NCBI GenBank assembly: GCA_002399765.1 | Contig: DHEG01000003.1 | Coordinates: forward strand, 1-17,747 | Length of the DNA: 17,747 bases | From: Caryophanales bacterium UBA4856 | GTDB taxonomy: Bacteria > Bacillota_I > Bacilli_A > RFN20 > CAG-288 | Direction: 5' to 3' | The notes under the pieces: model-generated | What the model was told of the DNA's origin: nothing | Database searches by the model: none | What the model saw: the letters and a program-made list of their open reading frames with translations, nothing else | Shown here: piece after piece, positions 1-5,803 of the stretch | Numbering within the stretch: position 1 is the stretch's first letter | Layout: every line of letters begins with the position of its first letter | Program-made: the position numbers and the translations under genes

Positions 1-42
1 AAACTTTTCAGCACTTTTAAATGGGAAACAAATCTGCAAGAA

Positions 43-75
43 AGTGCCTGAAACCATCATCCCAGGCAACTTTTT
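43..75 (+). terminator. Possible weak terminator of an upstream gene
   Basis: An imperfect inverted repeat (AGT plus GCCTG at 43-50, CAGGC plus ACT at 63-71, one bulged A) is followed by five T. The 12-base loop and bulge make it weak. It would close a transcript coming from outside the window on the left. Bases 1-42 hold no coding frame I can support. Confidence 0.3.
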
Positions 76-77
76 GA

Positions 78-106
78 TTGACACTGTTTTTTCGACGCGA
101 TATATT
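78..106 (+). promoter_or_regulatory. Sigma-A type promoter of the lysine riboswitch/ABC transporter operon
   Basis: A perfect -35 hexamer TTGACA (78-83) and a near-perfect -10 TATATT (101-106) are separated by 17 bases. Transcription should start near 112-114, about 20 bases before the riboswitch, so the leader RNA would contain the whole aptamer. The match to the housekeeping consensus and its position make this the best promoter in the window. Confidence 0.85.
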
Positions 107-134
107 CCTGGGCTGTAGACAAAAAAGACTGTAC

Positions 135-307
135 GAGATAGAGGAGCGACACAGATAAGTACCTTGGAATAGGGGACACCCGTTGATTCCTTGGGAAAGG
201 CAAGGTCGCCGAAACCCACGTCGTAATGCAAAGGCGTGGGATTGGGACATGGGAACAAGATCCCTATGGACTCTTTGCCAGGATTAGCTGGCATTGGCGC
301 TATCGGT
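135..307 (+). promoter_or_regulatory. Lysine riboswitch (L-box aptamer)
   Basis: The sequence carries L-box signatures in order: GATAGAGG at the 5' side, GCGAC pairing with GTCGCC, the conserved GTCGCCGAA near 212, and a closing CTATC at 300-304 that pairs with GATAG at 137-141 to form P1. Internal hairpins fit the five-helix junction: CCCACG/CGTGGG, CATGGGA/TCCCTATG and TGCCAG/CTGGCA. A terminator follows at 343-372 and a lipoprotein of an amino acid ABC importer at 393. In this class, bound lysine stabilises P1 and turns the downstream genes off. By eye, 295-307 can pair instead with parts of 330-347, which would block the 5' arm of the terminator and act as antiterminator when lysine is scarce. 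The aptamer identity is firm; the alternative pairing is inferred. Confidence 0.9.
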
Positions 308-342
308 GCTGTGTCCTAAAAATTCTTTTACCGAGAAAATAG

Positions 343-372
343 GGCTGCATCGAAGCGATGCGGCCTTTTTTT
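343..372 (+). terminator. Riboswitch expression-platform terminator
   Basis: The stem GGCTGCATCG / CGATGCGGCC (343-352 with 356-365, one G-U pair) has a three-base AAG loop and is followed by seven T (366-372). It lies between the lysine aptamer and the SD of the first transporter gene, the expected place for the attenuator of a transcription-terminating riboswitch. Confidence 0.88.
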
Positions 373-392
373 CTACGGAAAGGAAACTTTAT

Positions 393-1256
393 ATGTCATT
401 GAGAAGGGGTGTTTTGTCAGCGGCTTTGCTGTTGACTGCCGGTATTGGTTTGGCGTCTTGCGGGGATTCATCTTCGGATGTCACCTTGGTCATAGGCATG
501 GAGGCGAACTACAGTCCCTTTAACTGGACCGAGTACAGTGCCGACAACCAATACAACTATTCGATCCAGGGTCAGACGGGTCAGTATGCCGCTGGTTACG
601 ATGTTGATGTCGCTAGGTACATCGCCGATTACAACGACTGGAATCTGGAAATACAGAAGATGGAGTGGGATAACCTCATTCCTTCCGTCAACAACGGTCA
701 AATCAATGCGATACTTGCCGGTATGACCGATACTGCCGAGCGTGAGGAATCCATTGATTTCTCAGACATTTACTATCAGTCGGAACTGGTCTTGATCACC
801 AGGAAGGACGATCCAGATTTCGCGGACACGGATGATTTCGACTTGTCGGATCTCGCTGGTCTAAGGCTCATCGCCCAGACCGGAACCGTGGAGGATGACA
901 TCATAGCCGATTGGGTCGACGACTATGGCGTAACCCACCTTCCGGCCACCAGTGACTACCAGACCGCCATCACCGACCTTACGCAAGATGTGGCCGATGC
1001 CGTTCCTGCCGAGGATCCGGTGGCCAGGGCCATAGTCCTGGCTGATCCTGATGACTATCAAATGGTCCACTTCGACCAGACCGTCCTCTCCGATGACGTC
1101 CGTGAAGGATTCACGGTATCGATCGGCCTTCAGAAAGGCGACCCTGACGTAATTGAGGATGGAATCAACGCCGCTCTAGCCGCCTTGCCTGATTCCGTAA
1201 GGTCTGAGTGGATGCAGGACGCCATCGAACGCTCTGCCACACAGTCTGGCGACTGA
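393..1256 (+). CDS. Amino acid ABC transporter substrate-binding lipoprotein (predicted lysine)
   Basis: This 287-residue protein is the extracellular binding component of a polar amino acid ABC importer (SBP family 3, SBP_bac_3 fold). The N terminus is a lipoprotein signal: basic residues at 4-5, a hydrophobic stretch, and the lipobox LASC with Cys23 as the lipidation site. The mature part starts with an IGMEANYSPFNW-like first strand, then GYDVDVARYIA and AGMTDTAERE, the last being the family motif whose Arg normally binds the ligand carboxylate. The ATG at 393 is chosen over an in-frame ATG at 294 because it has an SD (GGAAAGGAAA) and the signal peptide begins there; 294 lies inside the riboswitch. 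Permease and ATPase genes follow at once. Lysine as ligand is inferred from the upstream riboswitch, not from the protein. A short insert rich in Tyr, Gln and Gly (about 40-60) is not in typical members. Confidence 0.92.
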   Translation: MSLRRGVLSAALLLTAGIGLASCGDSSSDVTLVIGMEANYSPFNWTEYSADNQYNYSIQGQTGQYAAGYDVDVARYIADYNDWNLEIQKMEWDNLIPSVNNGQINAILAGMTDTAEREESIDFSDIYYQSELVLITRKDDPDFADTDDFDLSDLAGLRLIAQTGTVEDDIIADWVDDYGVTHLPATSDYQTAITDLTQDVADAVPAEDPVARAIVLADPDDYQMVHFDQTVLSDDVREGFTVSIGLQKGDPDVIEDGINAALAALPDSVRSEWMQDAIERSATQSGD

Positions 1257-1275
1257 AGGAACTAGGAGTCAAGAA

Positions 1276-2190
1276 ATGTCTTGGGATGATATCTCGTATC
1301 TATGCTCTAAATACACACCTCAGTTCCTATGGGGCACCTTGAACACCCTCATTCTGGCCATTATAGGAACCTTGGGTGGGTTGTTGATCGGCATCTTTGC
1401 AGGTCAGGCCCGAAACATAAAAGTAAACAAGGACGATAAGTGGTACGTGAAGGGCCCAAAGAAGGCCCTTATTTGGTTAACGGCCGTTTATGTAACGCTC
1501 TTCCGTGGCACCCCGATGATGGTTCAAGGAATGGTCTTCTTCTACGTCATCCCTCTGATAAAGTTCGGCGATTTTCAAATGGACATATCGGCGGTCACCG
1601 CCAGCGGCAACTGGGGGTATGTCTTCAACGGCTATATGTATTTGGGTCTCTTCGTCATCACCATCAATACCGGAGCCTACATGACGGAGATAGTCAAGTC
1701 AGGTATGAATGGGGTGGATTCCGGTCAGGGGGAAGCCGCCCGTTCCTTGGGTTTGTCCAGTTCAGAGACCCTATGGGGCGTAACCCTTCCTCAGGCCATA
1801 AAGAACTGCCTGCCGACCATCGGGAACGAATACGTGGTTAACATCAAGGACTCCTCGGTCTTGAATATCATCGGCGTCTCCGAGCTTTTCTATCAAGCAA
1901 AGAACATTGCGGTCCTGTCTTATAGGATATTGGGCGCCTACATGATCATCGCCTTCATATACCTTTTCCTCACCATCATCGCCGACTGGGTAATAAGGCT
2001 CATCGACAGGAAGCTAAAGATGCCGGAAAAGCGTTTCGTGGACATATTCTTCCATTACCGCCCCGAAAGGCTCAAGGCCAAGGAAACCCAAGCCGAGACC
2101 ACGAAAGCGAAAGCCCAAGAGGAAGAAGGTAAATTCATCCCGGTGATGAACGTTGGACCCGATGGCGATGCCAAACAGCAGAACTTCTAA
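1276..2190 (+). CDS. Amino acid ABC transporter permease (His/Glu/Gln/Arg/opine family)
   Basis: This 304-residue membrane protein is the permease of the importer. Hydrophobic segments lie around 18-42, 66-95, 118-139 and 217-240. The family signature FRGTPMMVQ is at 76-84, and the EAA loop that docks on the ATPase is at about 153-175 (EAARSLGLS, then LPQAIKNCLP). It starts 19 bases after the binding-protein stop, with AGGAG eight bases before the ATG. The polypeptide continues about 55 residues past the last membrane helix as a charged tail rich in Lys, Glu and Ala, longer than usual for this family. Only one permease gene is present, so it probably acts as a homodimer. Confidence 0.93.
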   Translation: MSWDDISYLCSKYTPQFLWGTLNTLILAIIGTLGGLLIGIFAGQARNIKVNKDDKWYVKGPKKALIWLTAVYVTLFRGTPMMVQGMVFFYVIPLIKFGDFQMDISAVTASGNWGYVFNGYMYLGLFVITINTGAYMTEIVKSGMNGVDSGQGEAARSLGLSSSETLWGVTLPQAIKNCLPTIGNEYVVNIKDSSVLNIIGVSELFYQAKNIAVLSYRILGAYMIIAFIYLFLTIIADWVIRLIDRKLKMPEKRFVDIFFHYRPERLKAKETQAETTKAKAQEEEGKFIPVMNVGPDGDAKQQNF

Positions 2191-2234
2191 AGTCGCAAGG
2201 CCGGTCATGCTTATTAAACGGAAAGAAAATTCAA

Positions 2235-2984
2235 ATGGATAAGGAAAAAGGAAGTCCGATATTGGCGATAAAGAACCTCAGCAAGACCTTCGATGGGGTC
2301 GAGGTCCTCAATGGCATCTCCTTGAATGTATATAAGGGGGATGTCATTGCCATAATCGGCGCTTCCGGAGGCGGGAAATCGACTTTGCTAAGGTGCATCA
2401 ATCAATTGGAGAAACCTGATTCGGGTCAAATCGTCTTCGCTGGCAAGAACATCAACGACCCAGGCGTTGACATAAACAGGATCAGGACCAAGATGGGCAT
2501 GGTCTTCCAGCAGTTCAATCTTTTCAACAACATGAACGTCATTAAGAATTGCATGTACGCCCAAATGAAGGTCCTTCGCCGCTCCGAATCCGAAGCCAAG
2601 AGACGAGCCATGGATGCCTTGAGCAAAGTGGGGATGGTGGACCACGCCAACTACAATGTCCATGCCCTTTCAGGTGGCCAAAAGCAGCGCGTTGCAATCG
2701 CCAGGGCCTTGGTCATGAATCCCGAGATAATGCTCTTCGACGAGCCTACTTCTGCCCTGGATCCCAAGATGATCGGCGAGGTGTTGAAGGTTATGAAAGA
2801 CCTTGCTGATGCAGGCATGACCATGCTTGTCGTCACACATGAGATGTCTTTCGCAAAAAACGTTGCCAACAAAGTGGTTTTTATATACAATGGCCGCATT
2901 AGGGAAATGGGCTATCCCAAATACTTCTTCACCGATCCCATAACCCCTGAGGCCAAGGAATTCCTTCAGGGCATAAATCACTGA
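2235..2984 (+). CDS. Amino acid ABC transporter ATP-binding protein (GlnQ-like)
   Basis: This 249-residue cytoplasmic ATPase powers the importer. All ABC motifs are intact: Walker A GASGGGKST (42-50), Q-loop VFQQF (Gln92/93), signature LSGGQ (145-149), Walker B IMLFDE (165-170), D-loop SALD (173-176) and switch His202 in VVTHE. Length and the PTSALDP context match the polar amino acid subfamily (GlnQ, HisP, ArtM). It lies 44 bases after the permease stop; the SD (GGAAAG) is modest. No convincing terminator follows directly, so transcripts may run on to the terminator at 3189-3219. The specific name is not assigned because substrate follows the binding protein. Confidence 0.95.
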   Translation: MDKEKGSPILAIKNLSKTFDGVEVLNGISLNVYKGDVIAIIGASGGGKSTLLRCINQLEKPDSGQIVFAGKNINDPGVDINRIRTKMGMVFQQFNLFNNMNVIKNCMYAQMKVLRRSESEAKRRAMDALSKVGMVDHANYNVHALSGGQKQRVAIARALVMNPEIMLFDEPTSALDPKMIGEVLKVMKDLADAGMTMLVVTHEMSFAKNVANKVVFIYNGRIREMGYPKYFFTDPITPEAKEFLQGINH

Positions 2985-3012
2985 AAACAGCCTAGGGGAA
3001 TTTCAAGTTTTC

Positions 3013-3041
3013 TTAAAGATTCAAAGCGTAAATAGTAGTAT
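3013..3041 (+). promoter_or_regulatory. Weak candidate promoter for the structured RNA at 3048-3219
   Basis: TTAAAG (3013-3018) and TAGTAT (3036-3041) are 17 bases apart and would start transcription near 3048, just at the GGGCG that opens the first stem. The -35 match is poor, so this is a suggestion only; read-through from the transporter operon would also transcribe the region. Confidence 0.3.
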
Positions 3042-3066
3042 TATTTAGGGCGTGGGAGGTTATCTT

Positions 3067-3186
3067 ATGGGTAGTGAAGCTTTCCTCACTTCACTGCTCT
3101 TTGCCTCTCACGCGATCCCTTTGCTCTCGTCGGTGCAAAAGCCGACGAAAGATGCTATCCTTGCTATTTTTCCCCAGCAGGGATAG
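3067..3186 (+). CDS. Possible 39-residue small protein inside the structured RNA
   Basis: An ATG at 3067 is preceded by GGGAGG (3054-3059) with a seven-base spacer, a textbook ribosome binding site. The frame runs 39 codons to TAG at 3184-3186, just before the terminator. The product starts MGSEAFLTSLLF and ends AILAIFPQQG, with a mildly hydrophobic N-terminal third. It resembles no family I know. The SD sits in one strand of the P1 stem, so translation could be masked by folding. The perfect hairpins argue that RNA structure, not protein, is what is maintained here. Coding status is therefore open. Confidence 0.3.
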   Translation: MGSEAFLTSLLFASHAIPLLSSVQKPTKDAILAIFPQQG

Positions 3187-3188
3187 CG

Positions 3189-3219
3189 CCGGTAAAGCTT
3201 CGGCTCTACCGGTTTTTTT
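3189..3219 (+). terminator. Intrinsic terminator of the structured RNA/ABC operon
   Basis: CCGGTA (3189-3194) pairs with TACCGG (3207-3212), with an inner AGC/GCT and a TTCG tetraloop, followed by seven T (3213-3219). Strong and + oriented. Confidence 0.9.
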
Positions 3220-3224
3220 ATATG

Positions 3225-3250
3225 AAAAAAAGCAGCCCGTTGGGGCTGCT
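3225..3250 (-). terminator. Intrinsic terminator of the minus-strand membrane protein gene
   Basis: The perfect eight-base stem AGCAGCCC (3231-3238) / GGGCTGCT (3243-3250) has a four-base loop. Read on the minus strand it is followed by a run of T (A run at 3225-3231 on the + strand). It lies six bases past the stop of the membrane protein gene and faces the + terminator just to its left. Confidence 0.9.
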
Positions 3251-3256
3251 TGGAAA

Positions 3257-3676
3257 TCACTTGATTATGTTATCGTCGTCTTTCGACTCTTTGTACTCTT
3301 CTTTTGCCTTTTGGAAATTGCGGAACGATTCGACGAGAATGTAATAGACGGGGATCACCATCAAGATAACCCAGGTCGGGTGCCAAACGCCCAAATAAAG
3401 TCCCAGGAAAAGGAAGCAGAACAATATCGGGGAATAGATGGGGAATTCATCGGGTCTTCTGAAGGCGATGGACCTTACCAGCCCGCTGGGAAATACCGTC
3501 AATATGAAAAGCGGGGCAAAGACCGTCCAGGCACTTATGTCGTTAGCGCCCAAAGGTGCGCTAACCAATATCCCTATCATCACGTAAACCAAGGTGACGA
3601 TGGTCAAGGTGGCGCCGAAGACTATTCCCGAGACCTTGTCATAGAAGACTTTCCGCTTTCTGTCTGTTCTGTACAT
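3257..3676 (-). CDS. Small four-helix membrane protein of unknown function
   Basis: This 139-residue protein belongs to no family I recognise. Four hydrophobic segments lie near residues 17-40, 48-66, 80-97 and 99-116, with a basic N terminus (MYRTDRKRK) and a charged C-terminal tail rich in Lys, Glu and Asp. This suggests a membrane protein with both ends in the cytoplasm. An SD (GAGGA) stands seven bases before the ATG, and its own terminator follows at 3225-3250. It lies 59 bases after the pyridoxamine kinase gene on the same strand and may be co-transcribed with it, although TATAAT at 3707-3712 (minus strand) could give it a promoter of its own. A link to vitamin B6 is only positional. 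Confidence 0.75.
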   Translation of the reverse strand: MYRTDRKRKVFYDKVSGIVFGATLTIVTLVYVMIGILVSAPLGANDISAWTVFAPLFILTVFPSGLVRSIAFRRPDEFPIYSPILFCFLFLGLYLGVWHPTWVILMVIPVYYILVESFRNFQKAKEEYKESKDDDNIIK

Positions 3677-3735
3677 ACGAGTCTCCTCTTTTTCCTAAAC
3701 GCCTTGATTATACGTTATAAACAACGAAGCCCCAT

Positions 3736-4614
3736 TCAGTCGAAGAACGAGCCGACTAGTTTCCCGCTCTTCCTGTCTTCCACTTCCTTTATGAAGAAAG
3801 GCAGGGCCCTCTCGAAATGGAGGCCGAAGCGATAGTCCCTTTCGTCATCTTCCAAGGTTTTCAATATCGATTCGTGGACAAGGTCGTGTGCCAGGCGAAC
3901 CGCGGGGAAAATGGCTATTCCGTTCATAAGGCCGGCGATCAGGCCGGAGGCAAAGATGTCTCCGGCTCCATGGTAATAACCAGGGATGTCCTTAGTGGCA
4001 AAATAGTCATATTCATCTTTTCGGGAATCATATGAATAGACTCCTACCTTACCCGGATTGAACGATATGCCAGAAATCACGGCATAGCGGGGCCCTAAGG
4101 AAGCCAGACCCTTAAGCGTTTCCCTGATGAAGCCCTCGTCGTAGTCCTTGCGGTATTCCTTTCCCAACAAAAAGCAAGCCTCGGTGAGGTTAGGAACGGT
4201 TATGTCGGCCTTGGCTACCAATGAAGCCATATGGGCAGCGAAAGCCAAATCGAAGCCGGGATACATCTCGCCTCCATCGGCCATGGCCGGGTCGACCAGC
4301 ACCAACGTGTCCTTCTTCCTGAACCTATTGAGCAGATCTGTCACGAGATCTATTTGCTTAGGCGCCAGGTATCCGGTGTAGATCGCATCGAATCCTCTGT
4401 CGAGAGTCTCCCAATGCTTCTCTATGGCCGGTATGTCCGCGGTAAGGTCCCTGAAGGTATAGCCCTTGAAACCACCGGTATGGGTAGACAATATGGCGGT
4501 GGGGAGGACTACCGTCTCTATCCCACCAGCCGAGATAATCGGCAGTGCCACTGTAAGGGAGCAACGCCCGGTGCAAGAAATGTCTTGGATTGAAAGCAGT
4601 CTCTTTTGTCTCAT
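3736..4614 (-). CDS. pdxK: Pyridoxal/pyridoxamine kinase
   Basis: This 292-residue kinase of the ribokinase-like superfamily (PdxK/PdxY branch) phosphorylates B6 vitamers to make pyridoxal 5'-phosphate in the cytoplasm. Family features are the N-terminal SIQDISCTGRCSLTVALP, YTGYLAP (about 79-85), the ATP-region DPAMAD (about 108-113), VPNLTEACFLLG (about 140-151) and the anion-hole/catalytic motif GAGD (216-219), with Asp219 as probable base. The start at 4614 is preferred over an in-frame ATG at 4632: AAAGGA lies nine bases before it, family members begin right at this strand, and no SD precedes 4632. The related HMP-P kinase (ThiD) is less likely given the SCTGRCSLT N terminus. The gene is divergent from the aldolase gene. 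Confidence 0.88.
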   Translation of the reverse strand: MRQKRLLSIQDISCTGRCSLTVALPIISAGGIETVVLPTAILSTHTGGFKGYTFRDLTADIPAIEKHWETLDRGFDAIYTGYLAPKQIDLVTDLLNRFRKKDTLVLVDPAMADGGEMYPGFDLAFAAHMASLVAKADITVPNLTEACFLLGKEYRKDYDEGFIRETLKGLASLGPRYAVISGISFNPGKVGVYSYDSRKDEYDYFATKDIPGYYHGAGDIFASGLIAGLMNGIAIFPAVRLAHDLVHESILKTLEDDERDYRFGLHFERALPFFIKEVEDRKSGKLVGSFFD

Positions 4615-4811
4615 TTCGGCTTTTCCTTTCATAAAAGGGCTTTGGGGGGGAAATTAGGTCCATAAGAAATCATAATTGTTTTTTTGCGTATTATGGGATT
4701 AAAGACGAGCAAAGGGATGCCAAACGTGCAAAACGTATCGTCAATGGCGAATTCGACTATGGTTTAGCCCTTTAAATGCTATCATTAGCAAGGAGGATTT
4801 AATCCAGAATT

Positions 4812-5744
4812 ATGAAGCTTTTGCATCAAATAGACCCTGAGAAGCTCGAGCAAGCCGGACATGGCCAGGGCTTCATCGCCGCTCTTGATCAGTCCGGAGG
4901 TTCTACCCCCAAGGCTCTTAAGGGTTACGGTATCGATGAGGTAGCCTTCACCGTCAATGGCGTCAGGGATGACAAGAAGATGTTCGATTTGGTACACGAG
5001 ATGCGTACCAGGGTCATCAAGTCACCGGAGTTCAATGGTCAAAGGATCATGGGCGCCATACTATTTGAGCAGACCATGGAGCGTACCATCGATGGTTTGG
5101 GAACTGCCGAATTCCTTTGGCAGAAGAAGCATGTCGTTCCCTTCCTGAAATGCGACAAGGGCTTGGCCGATGAGGAGCATGGCGTGCGTTTGATGAAGCC
5201 CATTCCCCATTTGGATGACACCTTGGAGAAGGCCGTAAGCCATGGCGTGTTCGGAACCAAGATGCGTTCCGTCGTCAACCACTATGACGAGGTCGGAATC
5301 AGGGCCATCGTCGATCAGCAGTTCGCCGTAGGCCTTCAGATCGCCGAGCATGGACTGGTGCCCATCCTCGAGCCTGAGACTACCATAACCGCTCCCGACA
5401 GGGCTCAGTCCGAGAAGCTCCTTCACGATCTTTTCGTGGAGAAGATCGCCAAACTCCCCGAAGGGGCCTTGATAATGATCAAGATCTCCATCCCCGTGGA
5501 CAATCACCTTTGGGATGATTTGATCGACAACCCCCATGTCGTTAGGATCGTCGCTCTCTCCGGCGGCTATTCCCGCGACGAAGCCAATGCCAAACTAAAG
5601 CATTGCAAGGGCATCATCGCTTCCTTCTCCAGGGCTTTGCTGCAGGATCTGAGAGCTCAGCAGACCGATGCTCAGTTCGATGCCTCAATCAAGAGCGCCA
5701 TCGATTCGATCTACGACGCTTCTGTCAACAAAGTGGCTGACTGA
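4812..5744 (+). CDS. fda: Class I fructose-bisphosphate aldolase (Fda type)
   Basis: This 310-residue cytoplasmic glycolytic enzyme cleaves fructose 1,6-bisphosphate to dihydroxyacetone phosphate and glyceraldehyde 3-phosphate through a Schiff base. It matches the Staphylococcus-type class I aldolase: GFIAALDQSGGSTPKALK (20-37), GAILFEQTMER (81-91), PFLKCDKGLA (110-119), GTKMRS (148-153), VPILEPE (183-189), IMIKISIPV (221-229, Lys224 the probable Schiff-base lysine) and SFSRAL (271-276). It is slightly longer than the usual ~295 residues, mostly at the N terminus. A perfect AAGGAGG (4790-4796) stands 15 bases before the ATG, a long spacing. No metal-binding class II motif is present. It is a single gene, ended by the terminator at 5765. 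The 179-base region upstream has no promoter clear enough to call. Confidence 0.95.
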   Translation: MKLLHQIDPEKLEQAGHGQGFIAALDQSGGSTPKALKGYGIDEVAFTVNGVRDDKKMFDLVHEMRTRVIKSPEFNGQRIMGAILFEQTMERTIDGLGTAEFLWQKKHVVPFLKCDKGLADEEHGVRLMKPIPHLDDTLEKAVSHGVFGTKMRSVVNHYDEVGIRAIVDQQFAVGLQIAEHGLVPILEPETTITAPDRAQSEKLLHDLFVEKIAKLPEGALIMIKISIPVDNHLWDDLIDNPHVVRIVALSGGYSRDEANAKLKHCKGIIASFSRALLQDLRAQQTDAQFDASIKSAIDSIYDASVNKVAD

Positions 5745-5764
5745 AGTAAATCCGCAAAAGAAAG

Positions 5765-5790
5765 ACCAGGCTAATGACCTGGTTTTTTTT
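5765..5790 (+). terminator. Intrinsic terminator of the aldolase gene
   Basis: ACCAGG (5765-5770) pairs with CCTGGT (5778-5783) around a seven-base loop and runs into eight T (5783-5790). It lies 20 bases after the aldolase stop. Confidence 0.9.
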
Positions 5791-5803
5791 GTCTCGGTTT
5801 GGC

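Larger units (their letters stand above)
3048..3219 (+). ncRNA. Candidate structured small RNA, unassigned
   Basis: This stretch has no known family signature that I recognise, but it contains a run of strong inverted repeats. P1 is GCGTGGGAGG (3050-3059) with CCTCTCACGC (3104-3113). Inside it, P2 is GTAGTGAAG (3071-3079) with CTTCACTGC (3089-3097). P3 is CGTCGG (3128-3133) with CCGACG (3142-3147). P4 is GCTATCCTTGCT (3154-3165) with AGCAGGGATAGC (3176-3187). A UUCG-capped terminator with seven T ends it. The next gene on the right is on the other strand, so this is not the leader of a downstream gene. It could be a free-standing sRNA, the processed 3' UTR of the ABC operon, or a small mRNA (see the 39-codon frame at 3067). 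It does not match SRP RNA, tmRNA, RNase P RNA or a riboswitch known to me. Confidence 0.5.

Noticed and set aside
17..250. A 77-codon minus-strand open frame over the promoter and riboswitch
   Set aside because: The region is explained by a consensus promoter and a lysine aptamer; no SD and no plausible protein composition.
294..392. Extended N terminus of the binding lipoprotein
   Set aside because: These codons fall in the riboswitch and terminator; the lipoprotein signal and SD fix the start at 393.
3074..3835. A long + strand open frame of about 250 codons across the small RNA region, the membrane protein gene and the end of pdxK
   Set aside because: It is antisense to two genes with good start signals, crosses two terminators, has no SD and no recognisable protein features.
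4644..4650. A run of seven G upstream of pdxK that could be a slippage tract
   Set aside because: It is short, lies outside any coding frame and not within a promoter spacer I can define, so phase variation is not supported.
4680..4811. Possible riboswitch or promoter in the aldolase leader
   Set aside because: No known aptamer signature and no -35/-10 pair with proper spacing and match could be supported.
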